Positions 43,601 to 54,719 of a DNA stretch of 64,000 bases are shown piece by piece. Source of the stretch: Zopfochytrium polystomum (lineage: Eukaryota; Chytridiomycota; Chytridiomycetes; Chytridiales; Chytridiaceae); contig JAIVFJ010000151.1 in the NCBI GenBank assembly GCA_025765615.1, positions 1-64,000 on the forward strand. The letters are read 5' to 3'. The notes below the pieces were generated by a model. That model made no database searches, was not told the origin of the DNA, and saw nothing but the letters and a program-made list of their open reading frames with translations. Position numbers and translations under genes: made by a program. Position 1 is the stretch's first letter. The number at the start of each line of letters is the position of its first letter.

Positions 43601-45358
43601 GAGAGTGCTCAAGGCTTGCCATCTCCAGCTCTGGTGACGGGGAGAGAGACGACTCGCTTAAAGCTGGAGTTGAAGACGGTGTCAGCCCCTCTCTTCCGGA
43701 CGACTTTTCAGACAAGATCGTGGAATTTGAGGAGGGCACAGATTCTTTTGGAAAAACCGGTGGAAACCGACCCTCTCTCAGGTTGTGTTCAGGTCCGTTG
43801 GCGAGCTTAAAAATGACCGATGAAGAGGTGGAAACAGTAGTCGACCGAAGAGAGTCGCTTTTCTGAATCTTAGACGGCAGAGTGCCTGATGGTACTTTGC
43901 CTAGTCGCCAGGGCAGGACTGAAGTGCTTGTTTCTGTAGAGAACTGAACTTGTGTGTGCATCGGGCGGTCAGGCGATTCTAACTGAAATGTCCCGGGCAA
44001 GCTGCCACTACGACGGCGGTTGTCACTGAAACTACTCTCTTGATTGTGGATCAGTTGCAGTGCCGATCCCATAGGACTGTTCGCTTTTGCAGATCGGCGA
44101 AGAAATTGGTTGAATTTAGCTGACCGAGTCGATCTGCTTGAATGCACAGAGCGAAGAGACTTGGCGTCGTCCAACCACCGTACTTGGTGAAAAGTTTCCA
44201 GTAGATCCTCAATCCAAAGCTGGTATTCCGGGGAACTACTCGTGGCAAATTTAAACTCTTCGCGCTGACCTAAATGAGGAATTACTGAGAGTCCCACAGT
44301 CGAAAGAGTTACTCACGAGTGAGAACTGTGAAATGGCATGGTATTCCAACATCAGTCTCTTCAAGTACCGCTGCTACATTTGCAAGATGAATGAAATGCT
44401 TTGATGTGGGGCCGATAACAATTAAAAGTGGGAACCCAGCAACAGCGGAATAAGCAATGTGGCCATAAAGGTCGATTTCTCTGCTGGTGGCTGACTTGAC
44501 CACGCTTGGAGGGGCCGTCTCGCACCACACGTCGTCCACAGACCGCTGAAAAGCTTCGCGCTCGGCGTGAGCGAGGTGGTTACGGATGAACAGCAGATCC
44601 GCGGTGGTGGTGGGTTTACAGAGAACCGCAGGGCACAGCTTTCGCTTCGATATGGGCCTGAGAATAAGGTTACCTTGTCGAATAATTGGAGACATGCGGG
44701 GTTGGCTGAACTCCGGTTCGTGGCCGTCAGTGGCGGCGTCTGAATTGAAATGGACACTAAGGTGGCTGAGCTCAGAGGAGCCAGGTTTCCTCAAAACAAG
44801 ACCTCGAACGCTGTCAAGATCTTTGGACCCAGCACTGCTGTTGCTACCACCTACGTCGCTACCGGCGATGTTAAGGTTCTCATTGCCGCTGCGGCTTCGG
44901 CCACTACTTGTGGTGGCGGTTTCGCTTGTGCCGGGGTTTGTGTTCAGGCTTAGGTCGTTACCCACGCTGCTGCCGGTTGTGCTGCTGCTGCTTTCTTCGC
45001 TGGTGGATACGATGCGCGATGCAGTGGGCGATGCCAACATGGCTGGTAATCTGCTGCTGGGCAGGAAAGCGTTCTCGTCTTCGTGAGCACTGGTTGACAA
45101 GACAGTGCCAATAGCAGCAGGAACTGCGAGGCCAGTGCCGGTTTCAAGCAACGAAGGATGGGAGAGTGCGGCGGCAACGGGGAACCGAGGTGCAGACGAG
45201 CGAGTTTGGAGGGGTATTGCGGTTGAGGCAGCGAAAGAAAGTCGTCCTGATGATGATGATGATGATGATGATGATGCGGTGTGAGGAGGAGCGGCGTGGC
45301 GCGTCTCAAATGGGCGGTGGCTGTTGTTCGTCGCGCCGGTTTCGTTTCCCTTCTTCAT
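40692..45358 (-). CDS. Large Ser/Thr-rich protein with PH-like domain
   Basis: Two exons: 45358-44317 and 44269-40692 (1539 residues). The intron 44316-44270 is only 47 nt (GTGAGT...TTTAG), phase 1; the join gives FTVLTRQREEFKFAT. Residues about 230-390 look like a divergent PH domain: QGNLILRPISKRKLCPAVL, then IDLYGHIAYSAV, and a last helix (YQLWIEDLLETFHQVRWLDD). The intron falls inside this domain. The rest, over 1100 residues, is Ser/Thr/Pro-rich and probably disordered, with many potential phosphorylation sites. It may be a membrane-linked scaffold or signalling protein; this is inferred from composition only. Confidence 0.72.
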
Positions 45359-46290
45359 CTGTGGTGGCGCGGGACACGAAAAAAAAAAAAAAAAAATAAA
45401 AAAAAAAAAATAAACAAATGATTTTCCCTCCCACAGGTCTTCGAAAGGAACGACCACTCACAGCGTTACATGTGCCACACTCCTACTCATCAGCAGACGA
45501 ATCTGCCAAGTAAAACATGCCGAAGGCGGACGGTTTACCCAAACACGGATCTCAAAGCCATCAAAGTTCGCACACCCTAGAAAGCGGGCATTGTCGGAAC
45601 TTTCGAGCAGTTGCGGTGGGTGTTCAGCGTCTTTCGAGTGCCTCACTCTGCTTCTGCTGATACTGGCACAAGCGTGCTTGTGAGCTGGACACAATGTATT
45701 GTGCGGGAAGCTCCCAAAGGACAGGACCGATGCGCTCAAATTCTCAGGTGCGTTGTCAGGTTTCCATTTTCGGCTTCAGCGAAACAATGTCCGTCGTGTG
45801 CCCACAGCTCAAACCTGCCAAGCAAATATCTGTGCGCTGCCCTCTTGACTTCTTGCACATGCTGGTGGGCACTTTCTCCTTTCTTTTCTTCGTTGCCGCC
45901 CACTCGCAAATTCGACGAGGATGGTCGGGCCCTTTGCTCTCGCGCGAACGAGCCATGATAACTGAGATTGTCGTGACCACACAAGATCTCTGCGTTCTCT
46001 GTTCGCGTCGAGCTCAACGAAGAATGGGGAGGAATTCTCGAACATTGATTTCCTTCCATTTTTGGCTTTGCGTTTTGGAATTTTTTTTCCAAAAGCGGTG
46101 ATGAACATTGGAGGTTTGTCTGTTTGTCGTCTATTCAAAGAAACTTGGGCTGCCGCTCGGTGTGTGTGTCTGCCTGTGTTTGTCTCCTTCCTCTTTGGTC
46201 ATCCTGTGCGCGCACTGCTCCTTCCAAACCCACTTTTCGTTGAATCAGCAGAGGTCGACACGCGATCCCTCCCGCCAACAGCAGCAGCAA
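45359..46290. other. Intergenic region between divergent genes
   Basis: It lies between the starts of the PH-like gene (minus) and the Frizzled-like gene (plus). Long A-runs lie at 45380-45413. A GTGAGT donor-like site at about 45463-45458 on the minus strand could end a 5' non-coding exon. Frames here have no recognisable product. Confidence 0.45.
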
Positions 46291-48624
46291 ATGGCGACTC
46301 CCTTGGAGTCCACCACCGCCATGCCAACGGCCTTGTGCCTGCCGTACGCCGGCCTCTGCTTGTCTCTTCCGCCCCCTTCGCCCACCGACTCTCAGGCCTT
46401 TCTGGTTGACTCGCTGGCTGAAGATCCAGATGCGATCGCCTCTACTCTGACAGCTCTGCAGGCTGCCTCTGCACCCGCTGACTGCCTCGCCATCGCTTTC
46501 CCGTTTCTGTGCGGCATCTACGCACCTCGTTGTCTCGAAGGTAAGACGTGCTTCCTTTTCTCAACCTTCACGTTTCGCTTAGTTCCTGTCAACCCGTTGC
46601 GAACCCGAAACTTAGACTTGTCTGGTGCTCGCTATTCGTGCCACTCCACTTGCGTAACGTTCGCAAACCTATGCGCTCCCTATCTGCCAAGCAGTTTCGC
46701 TTCTGCGTTCTCCTGCGACTCTATCCCTGCCGTTACGACCGCGCTGAACGACGATCCCGACTGCCTCTACTCCCCTGATGCGATTGCAATGTTTGCTCCT
46801 CAGATGGTAGTGCCGTCGATGGATACTTTCAACCAGTCGAATTCGTCGTTGCTCGACCCAACACCTTCACCTTCACCTACTGACTTTTTAGTCAACCCGA
46901 TGGATCCGAATGGTGAGGGTGTTTCAAGCGGAATCGGCACAAACGGAATAGGCACAAGTGCCCTGATAACGTCTCGTCCATCGGCTAGCTCTACGGTGGA
47001 ATCTTCAGCTTCAACGACTGTTGTCGGGCAGTCTTCGCAGTCGCTGTCGAACACATTGTCGCCCTCTCCAACATCCACTGCATCATCCGTTCCAAACGGA
47101 AATTCGGTTGGATCCGCCGTTTGCCCGCTGCCATTCATGATCAACCCAAATCCAATCACAATCAATTCACGGTGCGTTGGAAATGGTACTTGTTGCTTGC
47201 CCTGCCCTTCGGCATTCTTCGTCGAAACTCCTGGATTCATGGACAAAATTTTCAAGTATGACTACACCACGGTGACGATAGTTTCGTCCGTCTCGGCTGT
47301 CATCGTCCTGTTTTCCCTCCTACTTATTCCAGCCGCTAATCGACACGCTTCTATGAGACTCAGCCCCTCGCCGAACCTTCCGCGCTCGCAGACGTCCTCG
47401 TCCTCCGATTCAGCCAATAGAGGTGTCTTGAGCCGCGACGGAGCCCCTTTCGGATCTTGGACCTCAGTGACGACAAACATATTGTCCAACGGGAGGGCGT
47501 TTGTCGTGTGCATGAACGTGGCGATTGTGGTGGAAATCGCCGCAGTGTTTATGAGTGTTTTCAATCCTAAGTCGACGATTTGTGATGGGGACTTTGACTC
47601 GGGGAACCAAGGTAACAATTCAAGATGCTTTTTGCAGGTATGCCTCTCTGCGTTTCCATAGCTGCGCGTATGTTATGTCCCACTTATCTTCTCGTTTAAG
47701 GGAGTTGTCTTCATTTTTGGAGTTCACTTGGTGAGCTTATCGATGGCATCGATCCTACTGAACTTGCATTTGACTGTGGTGTGGAAAAATAAGGTCAGCC
47801 TGCGTGATTGCCATACAAAATGAGTCTGAGTACCGTCCCAGTTTTTCGAGCGAAACTATGGCTGGGTCATCTCCGTCATCTTGCTTGTAGCGATTGGTTT
47901 GACGGTGGTGCCAGCCGTGATGAATAACATTATCGGCCTTCCGGTAAATTTGAGCGAGGCCGTACCTTTTATTTATTTGCTTCCAGGGATTTATTTGCAG
48001 TGTCGACCCGGCTCGAATGATCCGCTACCTTTATTTGCCTCAAGTTCCTTTCGTACTCGTACCATTCATTCTTCAAGTTATCACGTTAATTTACTCAATT
48101 GTTCGCGGCCGAAAGTCGATTTCCAGACTGGATGAAACGCGGCACAACGTTCGGCGGGAAATCCGAGCACAATGGCGTGCGGTCATCTTGTCTATTTTGT
48201 TTCAAATATCCTGGATCGCGCTCTTCCTCGCTTTTTTGCAGTTTCGACTGACTGCCGAAGCTGTTACCACACCAGGACAGCTATCGCCTACCACACAGGG
48301 AAGTTGGGTCAGACAGTGGTTTTTGTGCTTACTGTCCCACGCCCAAGCGGGTGATGGGCAGGCGCAATGCGCGCCAATCGTAACGTAAGTTGCCATCGTC
48401 AACGCCCTGACCAGTTCGTGTTTTTAACCGTTATGGGCAACAGTGCAAACACCCCAAGCATTCCTACAATCGCGACCCTTCTGTCCCTTCATCTGCTGAT
48501 GGGACTTTATTCGGTGTTTGTGTTCGTCCTTACGAATCCTCCCGTGCTCCGAGAATGGCGAATCTTCCTGTTCCCGAAATCGGCTCGCGAAAAAAACCAT
48601 GGCAATTGTCGTAACTTCCTCTGA
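46291..48624 (+). CDS. Frizzled/Smoothened-like seven-transmembrane receptor
   Basis: Six exons by splice signal and frame: 46291-46540, 46583-47637, 47701-47793, 47842-47943, 47987-48384 and 48444-48624 (692 residues); introns are 42, 63, 48, 43 and 59 nt. Residues about 15-165 form a Frizzled cysteine-rich domain with all ten cysteines (CLPYAGLC, DCLAIAFPFLC, YSCHSTCVTFANLC). A Ser/Thr-rich linker leads to seven hydrophobic helices at about 310, 390, 440, 475, 510, 560 and 655. The stretch LPGFICSVDPARMIRYLYL joins helices 4 and 5. No obvious signal peptide precedes the CRD. Frizzled-like receptors are known from Dictyostelium and some early-diverging fungi; the ligand is unknown. A one-base shift at 48590-48596 would extend the tail to 48846. 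Confidence 0.85.
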
Positions 48625-48846
48625 CCTCAAACCGCTGGGCGGTCGGCGACCTGACTATTTGAAGCCAGTTGATGGGTCTCCAGGGGGTCCCGCAGGAGAA
48701 GAGGACGACGAAGATTGGGATGAAGATTACGACGGAGAAGAGTCTGTTGGATCAGAATCTCGTGGAACGAGCGTAGCGGAAATGGGAGGCGTCTTCACAG
48801 GCCCGCCAAGCCTGCCACATGGCTCTGGTAATTCGCATATGCGGTA
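48603..48846 (+). other. Acidic tail frame continuing the Frizzled-like gene
   Basis: One frame over from the receptor's last exon, an open stretch begins MAIVVTSSDLKPLGG and carries a strongly acidic run (EEDDEDWDEDYDGEE) ending at 48846. It looks like a cytoplasmic tail. The frames are separated by the A7 run at 48590-48596: with six As the receptor would read into this tail. Sequencing error, real indel or frameshifting are all possible. Confidence 0.5.
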
Positions 48847-49487
48847 AATACTCCGCCCCCGTGCGATGACACAAGTGACACTAGTTCACACTTCTTGATG
48901 GCTTCGGCACTCCTTATTGGCTATATATTTGCCGGCGAGCTATCTGGCATTCGCGAGTGTACGTCTGTTTTTTGTAATTTTTTTTTTTTTTGGTATTTCT
49001 TTTTGTTTCTTTCTTTTTTTTTTTTTTTTTTTTTTTGTCACTTTGCTTTGATGTAAACGGACGATGGCAACTGATCAGGAGAATGATGATGAATGCTCCG
49101 TTTTCGTTGTTCTCACTCTGTCAAACCTTCTTAAAGTGTGTGTGTTTTTTTTTTGTTGTTGTCTTCAATTTTTGATTCCTATTTCCTCGCGTAGGCCCCT
49201 TTCACGTTCCTTTCACCTTTAAGACTCGGCATGTCCATCAGCCGTCTCTTTTCGTTGTTGGTATGGATTTTTTTTTCTTTCTTTTTTCGCCTTGTTTTGG
49301 ATTTACTTCCGTTCGCACCGATTCATTCCCGCTTTTTCAATTGCTTCCCGCTCTCGTTTGCGCCTCCGCTCTCTCCGACCTATTCCCATTCCCGAGGAAG
49401 TGGCTGGTCCACATTTCCCTGAGTTTTTGTTAAGAATTACACCGAATATGACCCGATGACGAAGTTGAAACAAACGACAAAGCACTG
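48847..49487. other. Intergenic, T-rich
   Basis: It probably holds the 3' UTR of the Frizzled-like gene. Long T-runs lie at 48980-49036 and 49146-49156. The CTG at 49485-49487 is the left target duplication of the following transposon. Confidence 0.5.
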
Positions 49488-49550
49488 GGGGGCACGGGAA
49501 ATCAAAGGAGGGACCGGAATTTCTTTATTTCACCGGAAAAATAAAATAAA

Positions 49551-50623
49551 CTAAAAGTTTCCCGTTCGCGGGCCGGTTGCCAATCGCTTTTGCCGCTTGC
49601 TGCTCTTCTCCCTCTTCTTATTGCCCCATTTGGATGATCCTGTTAGAATCGGGTTCGGCCCAAATAATGCATGAATCTTCGGTATAACAGGCCACCGAGC
49701 CTCCCCACCCATCATGACTTGAACAATTCGGGCCACTGCATTGAAAAAAACGGGATGGCGACCCCGCTCATGGCGGTACGGTGCCGCCAGCACATCGAAA
49801 TCCTTCAGGCAGCCGTTAACATTTTCATGATGAGATTGAAAAGAGAGAGGGCACGTCGTAAAACTTTCTCGTTCAAAGTCTTTGCAGAACGAGTTTTTGT
49901 GATGATTTGGGGGGGCCCCTGAAGCCAGAGTCGCCACCAATCGTTTCTCCGAGACGTAGCTTTGGAAGGAGCTCTGATTTCGCTATTGTGCGGTCGTGGT
50001 GACTTCCGCACGGGTGACCCTCTGAGACAAACACAATCTGACCGGTGCCAGTGGCCGTGGCAATCAAGTAACGTAGGCCAGGCCCATTGAACTTGTGGCT
50101 ATAGTCACCAGAGTCAACTTCTTTTCGCTCGCGCGTCCGACAGTCAATACCATCAACGTACATCGTCAGCTCAGAGGTATTCCAATTTATGAAGCGATCC
50201 TCTAGTTGAATCTTAAGAAGGTTTTGTCAATGACATTTCCACGGTCGACACAACTCAAGATTCACTCACCACGTCCATTTCTGCAAGAGCATCCACTGCA
50301 ATATCACACCACTTTGAGAAGGTCTTCTCATCACATCGAAGGAGTGCGGCTGCTTGGGGTTGTGTGGGGTAGCACTTGAGAAAGTAAAGGCCCCACAGAA
50401 GGTGCCGTGGCTCGAACGTGACTCTCTTGGCGTGTAGTGTAGTCCAAAGGGTGGCGCAGGTTTCAGGCGGAGCACCAAAATGGCTGACAAAGCGTGTTCT
50501 GAAAGCAGGCAGATGCGGAGAAAGCCGAATGATGGGCTCCGCCACAGCTTTCCAGTCGATGTCTTTGTCGTCCGATTGTTTTGGCATTCCTCTTTTCATT
50601 CTTTCTGTTTTGCGACCTGCCAT
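49551..50623 (-). pseudogene. Harbinger-type DDE transposase, one frameshift
   Basis: Exon 1 is 50623-50270 (ATG of MAGRKTERMKRG). The intron is 50269-50200 (GTGAGT...TAGAG, 70 nt). Exon 2 runs 50199-49551. Catalytic landmarks are VDGIDC (first D), HPCGSHHDRTI (second D) and GGDSGFRG. At the G7/C4 run (49909-49919) the frame moves by one base; the next frame continues APPNHHKNSF to a stop at 49551. YSHKFNGPGLRYLIATA between the two D motifs is typical of the DDE_Tnp_4 fold. Apart from this shift the gene is intact. Confidence 0.8.
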
Positions 50624-50639
50624 CTGTTTATAATATATA

Positions 50640-51201
50640 TATTGAAGGTAGGGCGGTGGCTCATCTGATCTCGCCACCTGTGGTCGAATGAAGTTACACT
50701 CATTTTTTTTCGTGCCCGCCTGACTCTGCCCTCACCAATTAATGATACAGGAATTCTCGGCTTCCATGGTGGGTTTGGCATCACCTGACTCTACCGTTAT
50801 CAATTAATGGCACCGGAATTCTCGTTTCAACCTGGCTGTCGCTTTGTTTCCTTGCCGTCTTCCAATATGGGCACCGGAAAATGTGGCGTGGAGCCAAGAA
50901 AAAAAAACAGCCTGCTGCAGAAGTGACTGCTGGAGACTGATGCTAAATTTCCGGGGAGCCACCGGAAATGATCAGTTTTGGCTGGGGTTGCAGTTTTGCA
51001 CCATCAAACCACTAATTCCCTTAATTAAAAGTATAGCAAAAAAGAGAAAATTCCGGTGCCTGCCCCATTTTCCGGGAGCTCACTGGAAAGGTTCGAAAAC
51101 AGAGGCAAGAAAAAAAGGACAAACAGTGGTGAAGGAGCAATGGGGATGAAGGCCGTCGAGAATTCGACGGTATAAATGGGCTGGGGCTCTTCTATTGGTG
51201 T
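50640..51201. other. Divergent intergenic region of the Harbinger element
   Basis: It lies between the two transposon genes. A 40-bp stretch (CCTGACTCT...AATTAATG...GGAATTCTCG) occurs twice, at about 50719-50761 and 50785-50825. The motif CCGGAA or its complement recurs several times (about 50814, 50875, 50951, 50963, 51051, 51068), as might be expected for transposase or Myb-protein binding sites. Confidence 0.45.
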
Positions 51202-51590
51202 ATGGTTCGGAAAAAAGATAACGACAAGGAGTGGAGCGCAGCCGATTGGGAAAATCTCAGTCAACGCGCCCAGGCCCTTTCCCAATCCGGAGACCATTGT
51301 CTTCAAGCAGAAAACCTCTCCGCCCAAGAAATCAAAACACACTTCCCTTCTTTTGTCAAATTCTCCACTGCGTTCTTCAATAGAAAGTTCCAAGGTAGTA
51401 TTCGCATTTCGATCTGAATCCAAAGACCTTTTTACTTACTCTTCACTTCCCCGCCTTCCCCCCAATTCACAGAGTGGCGCCAAAAAGCGCTGACAGACCG
51501 TGTGATCTCAAATATCCAGGCTTCAGCCTTGGCAATACTCGCCCTCCCAATTGTACCTGTCAAACCTCCGCCTGCTCCTCCATCTGTTCT

Positions 51591-51942
51591 GTTATGAATC
51601 ACCCTCTGGAAACCTCTGGAACCTTCTAGAACATTCCTTCATGGAACCTTCTGGAACCTTCTGGAACCTTCTAGAACATTCCTTCATGGAACCTTGTGGA
51701 ACCTTCTGGAACCTTCTTTGCTTTCCTGACTTGTCTTGTTGTCATTGGTATCATTGGTATCATTGTATTACTAATTGCTCTTTCTGGAACTTTCTTGGAG
51801 TCTTGACAAGGAACACTCTCAAAAGGTATAAAAGGGGGATGGGGGACCTGTCCCATCCCTCAAGTGAATTATTGTTTCCAATACAATCATCACTCCTCTC
51901 AGTTCCTTGTCTGCCTTGTCCTGTCCTGCCCTGTTCCTGACA
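51591..51942 (+). mobile_element. Solo LTR (HSE LTR family, copy D)
   Basis: 352 bp, TGTTATGAATC to TTCCTGACA, flanked by the 5-bp duplication TGTTC (51586-51590 and 51943-51947). TATAAAAGG lies at 51827-51835. Eight perfect alternating GAA/TTC triplets at 5-bp spacing lie at 51644-51681 and four more at 51619-51636. The putative RNA start AAGTGAATTAT is at 51862-51872. Confidence 0.95.
51619..51681 (+). promoter_or_regulatory. Heat-shock-element arrays in LTR D
   Basis: Two runs of alternating GAA and TTC at exact 5-bp spacing (51619-51636, four units; 51644-51681, eight units) lie about 145-210 bp upstream of the TATA box. A partial third run follows at about 51700-51716. Confidence 0.65.
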
Positions 51943-52697
51943 TGTTCGGTCTGCAGCACCACAATTGCCACCACACGCAAGAAAAAAGAGCAAGAAGAAA
52001 GACCAGCGAACTCTTCACAAAAGGATGCCTCGGAGACACCATCACGTCGACAGCAGCAACTTGTCCGACGCTGAAAATGTTTCCCCCGAACCTCCTTCGC
52101 CACCAAGGAAGAAAAGACAGCTTTCCCCACTTTCTGTTCGGTCTTCCCGATCATCGTCTTCTCGACGATCACGCCAGAAGAGCCCGCCTCCAATGACTTC
52201 AGCCCGCGCACAGGATGTCGTTGAGATTCCACGAAAGTGTGTCTATCGGCTGAAGTGTTTCGAGGGCCCCCCAAAAAAGTTTGCTGTCACCTTCCATCCG
52301 CTTGCTGGGTATGATGTCGTTGCGACTGTACACGACAACAGGCACGCCATTGTTATAACATGCACCCTTGCAACTGACGAAAATGACGACGACCCCTGGA
52401 ATGCCAAGCAGATCCATGATCGGACTTTCAAAAGCCTTACTACTGAGCTGTCAAATCAAATTGTTCTTGCACCACCGAAATTCGTTGTTGAGGTACCTGT
52501 TGATTGTATGCTGTCAGATGTTCTTCAAACCTACCCTGTCAGCAACAATCGAGGTGTGTTCGGCTATGTGATCTGTGCGGTCCAGCGAGTATAATGCCTG
52601 TGCAAATACATTTTTGCAATTTTTTTTTTCTTGTGGTTCCATTTCAGAAGAGCGCAAACGCACATTCCAGTTGCACCCACCGATTTCCCGTGCCCCC

Positions 52698-53097
52698 CTG
52701 GTCCTACATGCCTGGATTTAACGAGAGGCAAACAGTGTCTTGTTTTGACAGAGTTGGTGAGGAAGCAGAAGGAGCAGCGTGTGAAGTTACCTCAAAATTC
52801 CCCCATACTGAACACGGCTCAATTTTCGAGATCGTGGGGACACCAGTGCCACTCGCTCAGTGCCAGGAAAGCGTCCACCGCATTTGCTGCGAGTACTTCA
52901 ATCCTAGTTGCGAGTTATCCCATTTAATAGCTGCCGACCTGGATTCAGGAGCTGCACGACTCATCTCTCGAGGTAAGTCGTTCTTCAGGAACTTGAGGCT
53001 GTGTGAGCGTCGCGGCGGGCAAGTCGTCGCAGTCCGAGTCGAATCCGATACACGAAAAGTGGGGGTCAAATCATGTAATGTTTACGCTCCCCACTAG
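52698..53097 (+). other. Open frame of unknown nature right of the transposon
   Basis: A frame open through this region (about 130 residues, MPGFNERQTVSCFDRVGEE... to 53097) lacks a recognised domain. A CGAGGTAAGT donor-like site occurs near 52971. It could be an interrupted host exon (the transposon's left flank does not continue it) or chance. Confidence 0.25.
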
Positions 53098-54116
53098 AAT
53101 TTGAGATTGCGTTGCCAGAGGTTACTTAAACAAACTTGGCCATGCTCTACATTTTGTAACGAAACATGGTACGGAGAAAGAGAAAAAACTCCGTTAATTG
53201 ATACATAATGACGATATACAAAACTGTTTAAGCCAGGTTTCTGTTCCACTTAGTACTCAGAATATTTGTCAACAGTGCAAGCCAGTGCCTGGGTCTGCAT
53301 TGGCAGTGGCTCACTCTCCCATGGGCATTGTGAGAACGATAACTGACAGTCACAATATGTGCCTCTTCCTGCTAACCAGTCAGTTCTGCCTAACAGAAAG
53401 GTTGTTGCTTGGACGATCGGAGAAAATTGGCAGGCTCGTTCATTGGCCTCAACAGTGTTGCTAGTTACACTGCAACAGCGGTGAACAGTGGCAGCGCCAA
53501 AATATAGAATTGATTTTATGGCAGCATCTTTTCTGTGGTGTCTTGATCAATGGCTCCAAGCACAGTCAAATTCTACTCTCAGACATTATTTTCAAATTAA
53601 TACCAGATGAAGAATGAGAGTAATCAGTCATAGAATTTCTAGGTGAACTGATTTTCTGAGTATTACCCTTTGTTTATACAAAAACTCTGTTATGTTTAAA
53701 TTGATACAGAACAATGATATACACTATAATAGTTGCTAGGCAAGTGTTACTGGCACAGGTAAAAAAACAACCTCTCCTAGAATTATCCGCTTGAGCAGAG
53801 GAGGAGGAGGCTGTTTACACCACGTTTCTATTCCACTTAATATGAGCTTCTCAAGTATCTCACATGAAGTGTTGGCCATAGTTTAGGTTTTCAATGAGCT
53901 CTTACTTTACTATGTGACACATAACACATCATAAATTTTATTACCTATGAGTAACAAGGTCAAAGAGAGGTATATACACCTTAACCGAACCGATTAGACC
54001 GAATCCTGAATCAGATAGACCGAATCAGCGGAGGCCTTTTTCCTGTTTTTCTTTTCTTTTGGGTACCCCCTTTCGTCTTCCCTTTTGCTGTCTGAACAAT
54101 AGGGTAAAAAAGGAAA
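53098..54116. other. Repeat debris
   Basis: Pieces at 53210-53280 (TTTCTGTTCCACTTAGTACTC) and 53720-53850 (GTTGCTAGGCAAG, TCCGCTTGAGCAGAGGAGG) match the minus strand of 7920-8060 inside the copia element. No gene is seen. Confidence 0.45.
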
Positions 54117-54614
54117 ATGTCCAGAGGAGGACAGCGGGCAGGGAGCGGACGCCCTCGTGGGCAGCCTCGCAAGGAGCAGCAGCAGCAGCAAGACGTAGCC
54201 GACCTCGCCCTGAATGGAGAGGGGTCATTGGTCTCAACAGCAAGTTCAATCAAACCCACAGCGGTGCCACTTGCTTCGACAGGGACAATTGCAGTTGCCG
54301 CGGCAGCAACCACATCAGATGACAGCAGCGGTGACTGCAGTGACTGCAACCGCGACAGCAACGACAGCGACGGCAGCAGCCACGAGGGCGACGGCGGCAA
54401 CGACCGCAGTGACCACGACAGTGGCGACCGCAGCGACGCCAGCAGCCACGAGGGCGTCGACGGCAGCAGCAACAAGAGTGGCGAGAGCGGCGAGGGCTGC
54501 GTCAACGACGACGGTGGCGAGAGCAGGGGCAACGACGAGAATGACAGTGGTGGCAACAAGGAACAAGAGGACGACAACGGGGATGAGATGGATTTCCTTC
54601 GAGCGCATCACTGA
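54117..54614 (+). CDS. Hypothetical Asp/Ser-repeat protein with AT-hook-like start
   Basis: 165 residues from the ATG at 54117. It starts MSRGGQRAGSGRPRGQPRK, where GRPRGQPRK resembles an AT-hook. A Gln run follows, and then a long Asp/Ser/Gly/Asn region encoded by ACG/AGC-type triplet repeats (54325-54560). The +1 frame is also open (54214-54705) with Ala/Thr repeats and a less biased end (ITEAMQTAAARAMDQF). Either frame, a spliced mixture, or neither may be real. Confidence 0.3.
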   Translation: MSRGGQRAGSGRPRGQPRKEQQQQQDVADLALNGEGSLVSTASSIKPTAVPLASTGTIAVAAAATTSDDSSGDCSDCNRDSNDSDGSSHEGDGGNDRSDHDSGDRSDASSHEGVDGSSNKSGESGEGCVNDDGGESRGNDENDSGGNKEQEDDNGDEMDFLRAHH

Positions 54615-54719
54615 GGCGATGCAAACCGCTGCTGCACGAGCAATGGACCAGTTCAAACAAGAGAACATGCTTGTGGATGACCCTGCTGGTCCAACTAACC
54701 TATAGGGCAGACAGGCACT

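Larger units (their letters stand above)
51202..52594 (+). pseudogene. Harbinger accessory (Myb/SANT-like) gene, cut by a solo LTR
   Basis: Exon 1, 51202-51393 (MVRKKDNDKEWSAADWENL), joins by a phase-1 intron (GTAGTA...CACAG, about 51394-51471) to EWRQKALTDRV. A Trp-rich helical start of this kind fits the Myb/SANT-like partner of Harbinger transposases; this is inferred. The frame reaches PSV at 51590, where the 352-bp LTR sits, and resumes after the duplicated TGTTC with RSAAPQLPPHARKK. It then continues through a basic RS-rich stretch to a 110-residue C-terminal domain ending at 52594. The insertion adds 357 bp, a multiple of three, but brings a TGA within 4 codons. Confidence 0.65.
49488..52697. 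mobile_element. PIF/Harbinger-like DNA transposon, complete ends
   Basis: It is bounded by 16-bp perfect terminal inverted repeats, GGGGGCACGGGAAATC at 49488-49503 and its complement at 52682-52697, with the 3-bp duplication CTG on each side (49485-49487 and 52698-52700). PIF/Harbinger elements make 3-bp duplications and carry a DDE transposase plus a Myb/SANT-like gene. Both kinds are present here and point away from each other. A solo LTR (51591-51942) later inserted into the second gene. Confidence 0.85.

Noticed and set aside
48585..48600. Programmed -1 frameshift in the receptor gene
   Set aside because: A -1 shift at A AAA AAC meets a stop within six codons; only +1 or a missing A reaches the tail frame.
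49512..51060. Shorter Harbinger ends based on ACCGGAATTT at 49514 and 51050
   Set aside because: The match is short and gives no target duplication; 49488/52697 gives 16 perfect bases plus CTG and includes both genes.
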